From assembly GCA_900757715.1 (NCBI GenBank), contig CAAEOZ010000025.1, positions 1 to 25,137 of the forward strand: a stretch of DNA of 25,137 nt, in the 5' to 3' direction. The translations under genes and the position numbers were made by a program. The DNA is from an uncultured Veillonella sp. (GTDB lineage: Bacteria > Bacillota > Negativicutes > Veillonellales > Veillonellaceae). Below, in pieces: positions 7,579 to 16,176 of the stretch. The notes beneath the pieces are model-generated. The model saw only the letters and a program-made list of their open reading frames with translations, made no database searches and was not told the DNA's origin. Positions within the stretch are counted from its first letter, which is position 1. Each line of letters starts with the position of its first letter.

Positions 7579-9117
7579 TTATTCTTCCTCCTGTTGTTCT
7601 AGCTCCATAGCTAGGAATACTGAGTTTACTGCATTAATATATGCATTTACACTTGATTTAACAATATCGGTACTGATACCACGACCATGGTACAAGCGAC
7701 CGTTGTATTCTACCTTAAGGGTAGCTTCCCCAAGGGCATCTTTACCCGCGGTAATGGCGCGAATTTGGTAATCTTTCAAGCTAATTGGCAAGCCAACCAC
7801 ACGTTCAACCGCTTTAAGGGACGCATCTACCGGACCGTCACCAACGGCAGCATCCGCTCTTTCACCTTCTGGAGTCATGAGACGAACGTCGGCGTATGCA
7901 TAGCCTTTTTCACCCAATTTGTAGTATTGAGCCACGAGCTCGAATGCTTTTTTGTGGTGAAGATTATCTACAACAAGGGCTACGATATCATCATCGTATA
8001 CTTGTTTTTTGCGGTCAGCCAATTCTTTGAATTTAGAGAAGAGGTCGTTAATTTTCTCTTCTGTGAAAGATTGGAAACCAAGTTTTGCCAAGTGATCAGC
8101 GAAAGCATGACGACCAGAGTGTTTGCCCAATACGAGATCTGTTTTTTCAGCCCCTACGGACTCAGGAGTCATGATTTCATACGTTTCAGGATTGCTCATC
8201 ATGCCATGTTGATGGATGCCGGATTCGTGAGCAAACGCGTTAGAACCAACAATTGCTTTATTTGGAGGAACTACAACACCTGTTAGACGGCTCACAAGTT
8301 TAGATACTTTCGTAAATTGTTTTGTATCGATGTTCACTTGAAGGTCATCGAAATAATCATGGCGCGTTTTAAGAGCCATTACCACTTCTTCAATCGCTAC
8401 GTTACCAGCCCGTTCACCCAGACCATTAATTGTGCCTTCTACTTGGCGTGCACCTGCTTTAATAGCGGCTAACGTATTCGCATTGGCAAGGCCTAAGTCG
8501 TCATGGCAGTGAATAGAGATAATTGCATTTTCAATTCCTGATGTATGTTCTTTAATGTAGCGGATTTTATCACCGAACTCATTAGGGTTCATATAACCTA
8601 CTGTATCTGGTACGTTAATAATTGTAGCGCCACCAGCAATTGCAACACCAAATACTTGGCATGCGAAATCTAAATCAGAGCGTGCCGCGTCTTCACCGGA
8701 GAACTCGATTTCATCAACCTTACCTTTTGCATATGCCAATACGGATTTAACCTTATCCAATACCTCTTGGCGAGTCATTTTTAATTTATATTCCATATGA
8801 AGTTCGGAAATAGCAATGAATACATGTAAACGGCTACGTTCCGCATCTTTCAACGCATCAATCGCTTTTTGTACGTCCTTTTCATTAGCACGAGCCAACG
8901 CACAAATTGTTGCACCTTTGACTTCGCGTGCAATCGTTTGTACCGCTTCAAAATCTCCAGGGGATGCCGCTGGGAATCCAGCCTCGATTACGTCGATGCC
9001 TAGACGTACTAGGCCTTTCGCAATTTCAATTTTTTCAGGAGTTTGTAAAGATACACCTGGTGTTTGTTCCCCATCACGAAGCGTTGTATCAAAGAAATAT
9101 ACGCGATTCTGTTCCAT
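7579..9117 (-). CDS. leuA: 2-isopropylmalate synthase
   Basis: First committed enzyme of leucine synthesis: condenses acetyl-CoA with 2-oxoisovalerate. The 512-aa length matches LeuA type 1 (bacterial). Seen: the HMGL-like TIM-barrel motif FFDTTLRDGEQTPGVSL near the N-terminus, the metal-binding HCHDDLGLANANTLAAI, NGLGERAGN, and ESGIHQHG in the linker. A C-terminal LeuA regulatory (dimerisation) domain occupies roughly 390-512, so feedback inhibition by leucine is expected from the family. The start is chosen at 9117 (MEQNRVYFF) because AAGGTGG precedes it; in-frame ATG codons at 9141 and further up extend into leader sequence. Transcription is controlled by the T-box upstream. Confidence 0.97.
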   Translation of the reverse strand: MEQNRVYFFDTTLRDGEQTPGVSLQTPEKIEIAKGLVRLGIDVIEAGFPAASPGDFEAVQTIAREVKGATICALARANEKDVQKAIDALKDAERSRLHVFIAISELHMEYKLKMTRQEVLDKVKSVLAYAKGKVDEIEFSGEDAARSDLDFACQVFGVAIAGGATIINVPDTVGYMNPNEFGDKIRYIKEHTSGIENAIISIHCHDDLGLANANTLAAIKAGARQVEGTINGLGERAGNVAIEEVVMALKTRHDYFDDLQVNIDTKQFTKVSKLVSRLTGVVVPPNKAIVGSNAFAHESGIHQHGMMSNPETYEIMTPESVGAEKTDLVLGKHSGRHAFADHLAKLGFQSFTEEKINDLFSKFKELADRKKQVYDDDIVALVVDNLHHKKAFELVAQYYKLGEKGYAYADVRLMTPEGERADAAVGDGPVDASLKAVERVVGLPISLKDYQIRAITAGKDALGEATLKVEYNGRLYHGRGISTDIVKSSVNAYINAVNSVFLAMELEQQEEE

Positions 9118-9240
9118 AATAGCCACCTTTTCTATCCTCATAAAACATAACACTTTATTATATCTATCCATAGTGAAAGTTTGTAAAATCGCCAATGTCG
9201 ACACCATATATAATCTGTGACTTACTAGACTTTCACAAAT

Positions 9241-9280
9241 AAAAAAGCCCCTCAGAACAACTGTCGTTGCTCAAAGGGGC
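9241..9280 (-). terminator. T-box attenuator terminator
   Basis: On minus, GCCCCT then TTGAGCAAC pairs with GTTGTTC and AGGGGC, followed by six T. It lies directly after the T-box sequence and before leuA. The antiterminator would form from the T-box region instead when uncharged tRNA is bound. Confidence 0.9.
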
Positions 9281-9480
9281 GTTATATTCATAACACGGTA
9301 CCACCCTAATTGGGACTCGTTTCGGGTATAACGGAACCACCGTCAATGACTACTGCTGTATTCGCCATCAAAGCTCACGGGAGAGTGTCAGCGTACAACC
9401 TCTATTGCCTCGCACCAGCCGGCAACTCTCTGAAAGCAGGATTTGTAAACCTTTATACCCGTTCATCGCTTGAATTAAGA
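9241..9480 (-). promoter_or_regulatory. T-box riboswitch leader of the leucine operon
   Basis: Senses uncharged tRNA and switches between termination and read-through into leuA. The invariant T-box AGGGTGGTACCGTG is at 9294-9307; its UGGU suits a tRNA with discriminator A, as in tRNA-Leu. Stem I shows the distal-loop region CAGAGAG, then TTGCC/GGCAA, closed at the base by ACGGG/CCCGT. The 3' side of the specifier loop contains CTC codons at 9381-9385 (and a CTG nearby), consistent with leucine. The exact specifier triplet needs a covariance model. The attenuator terminator is 9241-9280. Confidence 0.93.
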
Positions 9481-9489
9481 TATAAAAGT

Positions 9490-9519
9490 ATTATACGGTA
9501 TTCTATAGAACTGTGTCAA
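9490..9519 (-). promoter_or_regulatory. strong promoter of the leu operon
   Basis: On minus, consensus TTGACA (9514-9519), 18-nt spacer, consensus TATAAT (9490-9495). Initiation near 9483 would begin just upstream of stem I of the T-box. Confidence 0.85.
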
Positions 9520-9538
9520 CAGGATGGACATGTGAGTT

Positions 9539-9567
9539 TTGTGAAAGCACAGTTTTATCGTTACAAT
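9539..9567 (+). promoter_or_regulatory. candidate promoter of the hdeD-like gene
   Basis: TTGTGA (9539-9544), 17-nt spacer, TACAAT (9562-9567), about 50 bp upstream of the ribosome site of the plus-strand gene. It is divergent from the leu promoter, with about 20 bp between the -35 boxes. Confidence 0.55.
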
Positions 9568-9631
9568 TTGATATTCCCCATGATTTCACGCATACTGAAA
9601 ATAAGCAGTACCAAAGATTGGAGGAATTATT

Positions 9632-10147
9632 ATAAGTAGTTCAAGCAAATTCTTCTTTATTGTATCGGGTATTTTAAGCATTATCCTGGGGATATTCTTA
9701 CTATTAAACCCCGTTATTAATCTCATGGCTTTTGCCTGGCTATTTTCTATTATCTTTTTTGTCAGTGCAGTCAGCTCCATTATAAATTATTTTATGTTAC
9801 CCCCTGAATTGCGTAGCGGCTGGTATCTCATCAGCGGTATTATCAATGCTCTATTCGGTATCTTTCTCGTATGCGGCGGATTTGCATTCCTACCGTTAGT
9901 ATTCCCGATCACAATCGGCATCTGGATGGTAATCGATGCTATCATCATTTTCATTAAATCCAGAAATGCCGACTCCATGGTATCACTACTGGGAGGCAGT
10001 GCAAAATGGCTCGCACTTGTTCTGTTACTATTAGGCCTGTTACTCATATTCAAGCCAATTGCTTCCGGTGAGGTATTTATCTACTTTATCGCTTTCGGTT
10101 TCCTATGTGACGGTATTCATTCCATCGCGGAGGCTTTCAGAAAATAA
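9632..10147 (+). CDS. HdeD/DUF308 family membrane protein with non-canonical (ATA/ATT) start
   Basis: Small inner-membrane protein of the HdeD (DUF308) family, named for the acid-resistance protein of E. coli; its molecular role is unclear. About 171 aa, with six short hydrophobic helices, including repeat-like SGILSIILGIFLLLNP, SGIINALFGIFLVCGG and ALVLLLLGLLLIFKP units typical of the family. The first ATG (9725) would delete the conserved first helix. The frame is open upstream, and GGAGG (9620-9624) sits 7 nt before ATA at 9632; ATT codons at 9626 and 9629 are alternatives. No ATG, GTG or TTG lies in the proper place. It may start at a rare codon, or have suffered an ATG-to-ATA change or a sequencing error. 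It converges with the accessory operon on a shared terminator. Confidence 0.8.
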   Translation: MSSSSKFFFIVSGILSIILGIFLLLNPVINLMAFAWLFSIIFFVSAVSSIINYFMLPPELRSGWYLISGIINALFGIFLVCGGFAFLPLVFPITIGIWMVIDAIIIFIKSRNADSMVSLLGGSAKWLALVLLLLGLLLIFKPIASGEVFIYFIAFGFLCDGIHSIAEAFRK

Positions 10148-10220
10148 AATAACAATACACTGTTAGATTGACCAGTACTGCCACATAGCCCAACGCTCTA
10201 ACATTAGCGTAATAATGTAA

Positions 10221-10254
10221 AAAATCCCTCGGAGTTGCAGCTCCGAGGGATTTT
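10221..10254. terminator. bidirectional terminator
   Basis: AAAATCCCTCGGAG (10221-10234) and CTCCGAGGGATTTT (10241-10254) form a perfect 14-bp stem with loop TTGCAG. It serves the hdeD-like gene on plus and the accessory operon on minus. Confidence 0.92.
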
Positions 10255-10285
10255 GTAGTTAATTGCGCAACTATCAATTGTCTAT

Positions 10286-10942
10286 CTATAATATACTACA
10301 CTTAAAATAGTTTTCAATATCTACACTCTTAATCATTTCTCTAGCTCGATCAACAGAAACTAGCTCATTAAATAAAAACACATGATTTTGTCCCTCATAT
10401 TCCCAAGATGCCAAATACACAGCATCATCCACCATTCGATAGGTTACCGTCATCCCATTTACAACATCTGTTTTTTGAGGTAAGTAATCCTTATAATCGC
10501 CTGCGATATTACCTGATAGAGTCGATACACGATACTTAATATATTTCGGCATATCATCTACACGATCAAAATATCTCCCTTTTAAAAGCTCATGATAGGC
10601 ATACACGACTTGTAATACATCGTGATCCACAATAGATACATGTACAGGACGTAATCCCCCTAATCCACTTGGCAAATGCGGTTTAAAGTTCAAATGCTGT
10701 TTAGCCTCATATAGAGTATCAAACACCTCTAGCGATTGACCTTTACGAATGCTTTTATAATCGCTATCAGTTATAGTACAACTACCTAGGCCGTCAGGGC
10801 ATGGAAACTCATTTCTGTCACCATAGGGCTGGTCATAAATAGAATTACCATTAAGACGAAACCGCATCGAGTCATCTGCGGAGGCAACATTGATGGAACC
10901 TATGAAAGCTAATGTAACAAGTACACTTAAAAATTTTATCAT
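10286..10942 (-). CDS. secreted protein with DUF4367-like C-terminal half
   Basis: 218 aa. Residues 1-22 are a clear signal peptide (MIKFLSVLVTLAFIGSINVA, then SA|DD), so the protein is periplasmic or extracytoplasmic. The pattern LYEAKQHLNFKPHLP followed later by MTVTYRMVDD, ASWEYEGQNHVFLF and a closing SVDRAREMIKSVD resembles DUF4367, a domain often found in anti-sigma-type or cell-envelope proteins; this is from memory. Three cysteines in the mature part (CPDGLGSC near 48-55 and one at the end) could make disulfides. The start has AAAGGA upstream. It lies 51 bp after the 278-aa gene with no convincing promoter between, and ends at the shared terminator, so it may be co-transcribed with the restriction operon, though its role there is unknown. 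Confidence 0.6.
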   Translation of the reverse strand: MIKFLSVLVTLAFIGSINVASADDSMRFRLNGNSIYDQPYGDRNEFPCPDGLGSCTITDSDYKSIRKGQSLEVFDTLYEAKQHLNFKPHLPSGLGGLRPVHVSIVDHDVLQVVYAYHELLKGRYFDRVDDMPKYIKYRVSTLSGNIAGDYKDYLPQKTDVVNGMTVTYRMVDDAVYLASWEYEGQNHVFLFNELVSVDRAREMIKSVDIENYFKCSIL

Positions 10943-10993
10943 CGTACTATCCTTTGTACTCTAAAAAGGTATATTTAGACTAAAATAAAGTCT

Positions 10994-11830
10994 TTAATCC
11001 ACAAACTTATTAAAATCAGCTAAAATTTGGGCTACATCTTTTCCTAATATTACAAATAGAGACATAGTATAAATCTTATCATACCAAGATTCAATCTCTT
11101 GATTAGATAATCCCGTAAGCATTTGATCCTCATTATTATGACGAATATTGAATTTATTGTACATATAAAACAACTTCTCCAAAGCTTGAATTTTATCATT
11201 ATTTGATTTTAATAAATCCTTTAATTCACTAGATTTATTAAGTGGTTTTCTCCAGGGCTCCAATAAATCTGCAATTTTCTTAAGAATCTCTTTCTTTCTC
11301 TCAATATTACCTTTATTAGAAAAGTGATTATATTCCAAAATACTTAAAGCTTCTTTTATATCAGCAAATTCTGTTACAGCCTGTGCAGCCTCATTAGCAA
11401 ATACATTATTTTCTACAATAATTTGTCTATCGTCAATAACAATAAACTTATATCCCAAAGAGGAAATAACCCTTTCAATCTGAGTTTTAATTATATTCTT
11501 TTGACTTTCTATCTCTTGATTATCTAAGTTATCTAATATAGAGATTAAATCTACATACATTTCAGCATATAAAAAATATTTATCAAACTTAGAACTATTA
11601 AAACATTCTAAATAAATAGCATTGAGTAATTCGTGAAGCGATAAAAAGTGTTCTCTTCGCTTATAATATTTGACAAAATTTTCTGCAACCAAATCATGCA
11701 AAGAATACGACTTCCTTCGATGGAAGCAACACTCTTGTATAAATAAATTATTTAACTTTTGCAACTCAAAATTAACATCAACTTTCGAGTTTTTTAACAA
11801 GTCAAAAAAGGTTCTTCTCATATATACCAT
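10994..11830 (-). CDS. unrecognised helical protein next to hsdR, possible HEPN/Abi-like effector
   Basis: 278 aa, rich in Lys, Glu, Leu and Asn, predicted almost all alpha-helical, no membrane segment. I do not recognise the family with certainty. The C-terminal third has a K-rich helix ending LEPWRKPL, then FYMYNKFNIRHNNEDQ and WYDKIYTMSLFVIL. The NxIRHN pattern followed by helices recalls Abi_C/HEPN-type ends of abortive-infection proteins. A second sequence fitting R-x4-6-H (RRKSYSLH, about residues 38-45) occurs near the N-terminus. Both are short patterns and could be chance. The gene starts 16 bp after the hsdR stop with AGGGG upstream, so it is in the same operon; an ATG at 11821 is an alternative start. 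Context suggests a defence accessory or an inhibitor of the system. Confidence 0.6.
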   Translation of the reverse strand: MVYMRRTFFDLLKNSKVDVNFELQKLNNLFIQECCFHRRKSYSLHDLVAENFVKYYKRREHFLSLHELLNAIYLECFNSSKFDKYFLYAEMYVDLISILDNLDNQEIESQKNIIKTQIERVISSLGYKFIVIDDRQIIVENNVFANEAAQAVTEFADIKEALSILEYNHFSNKGNIERKKEILKKIADLLEPWRKPLNKSSELKDLLKSNNDKIQALEKLFYMYNKFNIRHNNEDQMLTGLSNQEIESWYDKIYTMSLFVILGKDVAQILADFNKFVD

Positions 11831-11846
11831 GTCTCCCCTTACAATA

Positions 11847-14800
11847 CTAATTTTCAGCTTCCTTATCCGCTACTAGTCGCGTACTTTCTGGTTGTTTCAA
11901 ATTAAACATCCCATGCATCATCTTATCCGGTAAGCCATAATTCATAACATTATTTTCTACACGACTATAAATAGCATTCCCAAGAGCATCACGAATGTCC
12001 TCAAATAGTTTTTTGTCTTTTAACAACATCTTAAAGAACTCTTCATTAGCTTTAAATCGCTTAACAGCAATTCCCATAAACTCTTGGTCAAATAGTATTT
12101 TAAAGGTTTTAAATCCGTTATTATTAATATAGTCACGCCATTTAGGATCTTTTGCAATATCTTGTTCTATTTGCAATATTACTTTATCCATTTCAGTAAA
12201 TTCAGTGCCATAACGTTTATTAAAGTCCTCAATAATCTCGTTAATCGTTGTAATCAAGCTGTTTTTACGACCTACTTTACCTGTAATAGGTTGTAATCCA
12301 GTTTCTTCTGGTACCAAATCAATTGACCCATGGGAGCCTTTTTCCAAACGGTAATACTCGAGCATTATCTTATCATCTAAATCGACATGGTTCTGATGTT
12401 CTTTTGGCAGTTGAATAGCAAGGAACTTAGCATAGATACTAAAGGTATGGAGTTCTTTATCAAACAATCTACATACCTGTGTAATAAAGGAATATAAACG
12501 ATTAAAATGTTGTAGAGTCCCTCTAAAAATATCTCGATCAGCTTCCTCTAAGGATTCAAAGCGTTTGATAGCTGGCATAATATACGATTGAAGTTTCCCT
12601 AAATCTCCCATTGTTTGATTTTGGCTTTTATAGAATAATTCTCCAAATTGTTCTATATCATGTACATCATAAACATTGAACTTATCTAACGTTGACTTAA
12701 CATCATATAACGTATTAGGATCTGTTTCTTTATCTAACTTAGTTTCTTGATAGAATGGTGCGAAGGAGCTCAAGATATCATCTTCACTATTAACGAAATC
12801 TAATACAAACGTATCTCGTTTGCCTTTCATGGTCCTATTAAGGCGAGATAGTGTCTGAACAGCCTTTACCCCTGAAAGCTTTTTATCTACAAACATGGTA
12901 TGCAACAAAGGCTCATCAAAACCAGTCTGATATTTCTCTGCAACGATGAGCATGCCATATTCATCGTTATGGAATGTACCTGGTAAAGCTTTTTCCTTAA
13001 TGTGATTACCATCTTTATCTATATTCAAAGACTCTTCAGTATATGTTCTTCCATTGTCATCAATCTCACCAGAAAAGGCTACCAGTACTTCTAAATCGGG
13101 AGATTCCATTTGTTCTATCTGACGACGAAACTCTTGAACATAGCGAACTGCATGTAATCTTGACGGTGTAACAACCATGGCCTTTGCACGACCACCAATC
13201 TTATGTCTAGTAACATCCATAAAATGGCACAACATAACCGCTGTTTTTTGCGTAATATTATGAGGATGCAAGGTTTGGAATTTACGAATAGCTTTCATTC
13301 CAGCTGCTGAATCCAATTCAATATCAACATCAACAAGACTCGCTATTTTATAGTATGTATTGTAAGTCATGTAATTTTTTAGAACATCAAGAATAAAACC
13401 TTCATCTATGGCTTGTTGCATAGAGTAGATATGGAATGGATGGTATTCTCCCATTTCATCACGAGTACCAAACAGTTGCAAAGTCTTTGCTTTAGGTGTT
13501 GCAGTAAAGGCAAAGAAAGACAGATTATCATGCTGACCTTGTGCAACTAACTCCTTAACGAGTTTATCCTCTTCATCTAAAGTATTTTTCTCATCTTCAT
13601 AAGCCCAATCAGCATATTCTTGTAGCGCCTTTTCTGTATTTGCAAGAGCTTGTTTTAATTTACGAGCTGCAGATCCAGTTTGAGAAGAATGTGCTTCATC
13701 TACAATGACAGCAAAATTACAACTTTGTGCTTTCACCTCTTCATAAATAACAGGGAATTTTTGTAATGTGGTAATGATAATAGGCGTACCACTTTCAATA
13801 GCTTCTTTTAACTGTTTAGAGGTCTTATCTACACGTTGTATGACCCCTGGAGTGTGGTCAAATTGAGAGACTGTATTCTGTAATTGACTATCCAACACCT
13901 TTCGATCAGTAATAATAATGGTAGACCGAAAAATCTTCTTATCATCCTTATCATGCAAACCAGACAAGCGATGTGCCAACCAAGCAATAGAATTAGACTT
14001 ACCAGAGCCAGCAGAATGTTGGATCAAGTAATTGTGCCCAGCACCATTCTCTTTTACATGTTCTAACAATTTTGTTACCACATCTAATTGGTGAAAGCGC
14101 GGGAAAATCAATATTTCATCAGTAATATTACCAGCACTATCTTTCACAACGGATAAATGCATATATTTTTGCAAAATTTCTAACAATCTATCTCGTTGAA
14201 GAACAGATTCCCATAAGTAGGATGTATCGTACGTATCAGAATTAGGATTGCCAGCACTTCCAACATTACCAGCACCATTAGAACCTTGGTTAAATGGAAG
14301 AAAATACGTACTACTCCCATTTAATTTTGTTGTCATATGCACTTCTGTTAAATCCACTGCAAAATGAACTAACACACGGCGATTAAACTTAAAGATTTGG
14401 TCTTTGTTAGATCTATCAAACTTATATTGAGAAATCGCATTTGTTGCATTCTGTCCTGTAAACTGACATTTCAATTCCATACTAACAACAGGGATACCAT
14501 TTAAGAACAAGACAATATCTACACTGTTGTTATTTGACACAGAATAATGCAACTGCCGAGTGCAATGGAATATATTAGATTCATATTGTGCTCGTGCAGT
14601 TTCATTCATAGAAGTCTCTGGTTTCCAATACACAACACGGAAAGTAATGCCTCTATCATTAAATCCATGACGCAAAACATATAACAAACCCTCATGCTCT
14701 ACAGAATCATTAAAGCGCTTTAAAAACTGCTGCTCACAAGAGTCTCCATATAACTTCGTATACCGTTCCCATTTCTTTGGTTGGCTTTGTTTGATAAAAG

Positions 14801-14936
14801 ACAACAGTGTTTCAGTATCAAGAGCCAATTCACGATTGAATACCTTTGGATCACCTTTTACATATCCGCCTGTAGTACATAAAGCTGATTCAATATCACT
14901 TTCAAAACGCTTTTCTTTTACGTCAAATTCAGACAT
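11847..14936 (-). CDS. hsdR: type I restriction enzyme R subunit
   Basis: Motor and nuclease subunit of an R2M2S1 type I restriction-modification complex; translocates DNA with ATP and cuts at a distance from unmethylated sites. 1029 aa, usual length. Domains in order: N-terminal PD-(D/E)xK nuclease with D140 and E154-L-K156 (VDIVLF, SMELKCQ); SF2 helicase core with Walker A SAGSGKS (308-314), DEAH at 413-416 (VDEAHSS), TATP at 478-481, and motif VI-like TLSRLNRTMKGK; then a helical C-terminal region for M2S binding. All catalytic residues look intact. ATG 14936 has AAGGAGG upstream and overlaps the hsdS stop by 8 bp, giving translational coupling. Confidence 0.96.
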   Translation of the reverse strand: MSEFDVKEKRFESDIESALCTTGGYVKGDPKVFNRELALDTETLLSFIKQSQPKKWERYTKLYGDSCEQQFLKRFNDSVEHEGLLYVLRHGFNDRGITFRVVYWKPETSMNETARAQYESNIFHCTRQLHYSVSNNNSVDIVLFLNGIPVVSMELKCQFTGQNATNAISQYKFDRSNKDQIFKFNRRVLVHFAVDLTEVHMTTKLNGSSTYFLPFNQGSNGAGNVGSAGNPNSDTYDTSYLWESVLQRDRLLEILQKYMHLSVVKDSAGNITDEILIFPRFHQLDVVTKLLEHVKENGAGHNYLIQHSAGSGKSNSIAWLAHRLSGLHDKDDKKIFRSTIIITDRKVLDSQLQNTVSQFDHTPGVIQRVDKTSKQLKEAIESGTPIIITTLQKFPVIYEEVKAQSCNFAVIVDEAHSSQTGSAARKLKQALANTEKALQEYADWAYEDEKNTLDEEDKLVKELVAQGQHDNLSFFAFTATPKAKTLQLFGTRDEMGEYHPFHIYSMQQAIDEGFILDVLKNYMTYNTYYKIASLVDVDIELDSAAGMKAIRKFQTLHPHNITQKTAVMLCHFMDVTRHKIGGRAKAMVVTPSRLHAVRYVQEFRRQIEQMESPDLEVLVAFSGEIDDNGRTYTEESLNIDKDGNHIKEKALPGTFHNDEYGMLIVAEKYQTGFDEPLLHTMFVDKKLSGVKAVQTLSRLNRTMKGKRDTFVLDFVNSEDDILSSFAPFYQETKLDKETDPNTLYDVKSTLDKFNVYDVHDIEQFGELFYKSQNQTMGDLGKLQSYIMPAIKRFESLEEADRDIFRGTLQHFNRLYSFITQVCRLFDKELHTFSIYAKFLAIQLPKEHQNHVDLDDKIMLEYYRLEKGSHGSIDLVPEETGLQPITGKVGRKNSLITTINEIIEDFNKRYGTEFTEMDKVILQIEQDIAKDPKWRDYINNNGFKTFKILFDQEFMGIAVKRFKANEEFFKMLLKDKKLFEDIRDALGNAIYSRVENNVMNYGLPDKMMHGMFNLKQPESTRLVADKEAEN

Positions 14937-16176
14937 GAGGCACCTCCTTTTTACCTGTTACGACTTCATAAATTAAGGATTTCTTGTATTCAGTAAGTTT
15001 ATCAATCAATACTTGTTTTTCCAAAATAACCTTATCAATTTTATTACATTTACTATCAAGAAGTTCAACTATCCGTTTTTGCTCCTCTTCAGAAGGAATA
15101 AAACAAAATAATTGCTTTAGTTCCATTTTATTGATTTTGGGCATTTTTACTCGATCTGAAGATATACGGTCCACCTGAGAAACAAAGAGTTTAGACCTCA
15201 TGAAATAAACTAAATATTTTACATTAACTATTGTCTCAATAGGATACATATCTGCACTACACAATCCGTCAAAATCCGCAATAATAACCTTATTCAAAGT
15301 AGGTCGAACTTTAGAGTATATTATTTGACCTTTATTAAATAAATGATTATCACTTATTATACCTGTTTCTCTAACGGTTTTAATACCAAAAATATTTCCA
15401 GTATCCTTTTCTATATTTTCTGGAGAAATCTGTAACAAATTTGGATAATCTAACGGACTAACCAGATTACTCTTAATAGTAGTAATCATACCAAATTTAA
15501 TAAGATTCCACCCATTAGGAATCCTATCTATCCATTCACAATTTATAGGTTTAAATAAGTCATTTGTGCTTAGTCCTCTAACGACCGTCTCTGTAATTAT
15601 CGACTGTCTATATTCCTGTACCTTTTCAATAACAGCTTGCTCTTTAGCAATAATAGTATCAATTTGAGTACATTTAATATCAAGATAATCTACAATTACT
15701 CGTTGATCTTCTAAAGGGGGAAATGGGACCATAATATTTTTCATACCACTCCATTTAGTAGACCACAAATCATCAACAATTCCATTTCCCCATTTATAGA
15801 ATTCATCCGCAAACAACTCTGTCTTAAATAAATAATTATAATATTGATTAATCATATTATTTTTTGGAGCCAATACCGTATTTATTAAAGAGCAAGAGCC
15901 TTCGTATTCAGATATCCCACAAGATCCCCGTCTATCAGAACGACTATTAATAACAAAATCATTCCTTTTGATTAATTTCCTATTATTACCATTATCAGTT
16001 TTTGCTGCTGATTCTAATTGAGGTACAATGCCTTGTTTAGTAACAGATAAAGCTGGATAGTCTCTATCACTAACCTTAGTACTTCTCTCACTATATAAAG
16101 ATACGATTTTGTCTAAGTCCCATGCCTTAGGTATCATTCCAAGCCATTGAACTCCACTATCTTTCATTTCTCGCAT
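14929..16176 (-). CDS. hsdS: type I restriction enzyme S (specificity) subunit
   Basis: DNA-recognition subunit; sets the bipartite target for both methylation and cleavage. 415 aa with two target-recognition domains and two conserved helical spacers. TRD1 is about residues 1-150, followed by the helix PPLEDQRVIVDYLD...IDTIIAKEQ; TRD2 is about 205-350, followed by PSEEEQKRIVELLD...IDKVILEKQ with a closing LTEYKKSLIYEVVTGK. Two different TRDs imply an asymmetric bipartite target, which cannot be read from sequence. The start ATG shares one base with the hsdM stop (TAATG). Strongly AT-rich codon use compared with the leu genes suggests horizontal origin. Only one hsdS copy is here, with no inverted duplicate or recombinase. 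Confidence 0.95.
   Translation of the reverse strand: MREMKDSGVQWLGMIPKAWDLDKIVSLYSERSTKVSDRDYPALSVTKQGIVPQLESAAKTDNGNNRKLIKRNDFVINSRSDRRGSCGISEYEGSCSLINTVLAPKNNMINQYYNYLFKTELFADEFYKWGNGIVDDLWSTKWSGMKNIMVPFPPLEDQRVIVDYLDIKCTQIDTIIAKEQAVIEKVQEYRQSIITETVVRGLSTNDLFKPINCEWIDRIPNGWNLIKFGMITTIKSNLVSPLDYPNLLQISPENIEKDTGNIFGIKTVRETGIISDNHLFNKGQIIYSKVRPTLNKVIIADFDGLCSADMYPIETIVNVKYLVYFMRSKLFVSQVDRISSDRVKMPKINKMELKQLFCFIPSEEEQKRIVELLDSKCNKIDKVILEKQVLIDKLTEYKKSLIYEVVTGKKEVPHV

Noticed and set aside
9310..9639. 109-aa plus-strand ORF
   Set aside because: It lies antisense to the T-box leader and leu promoter; its codons are explained by conserved RNA structure on the other strand.
10977..10993. AGACT/AGTCT hairpin between the 278-aa gene and the secreted-protein gene as a terminator
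   Set aside because: Only a 5-bp AT-rich stem without a proper T-run; too weak to separate transcription units with confidence.
14929..16176. Phase-variable hsdS shuffling
   Set aside because: Only one full-length hsdS is present, with no second partial copy, inverted repeats or site-specific recombinase in the window.
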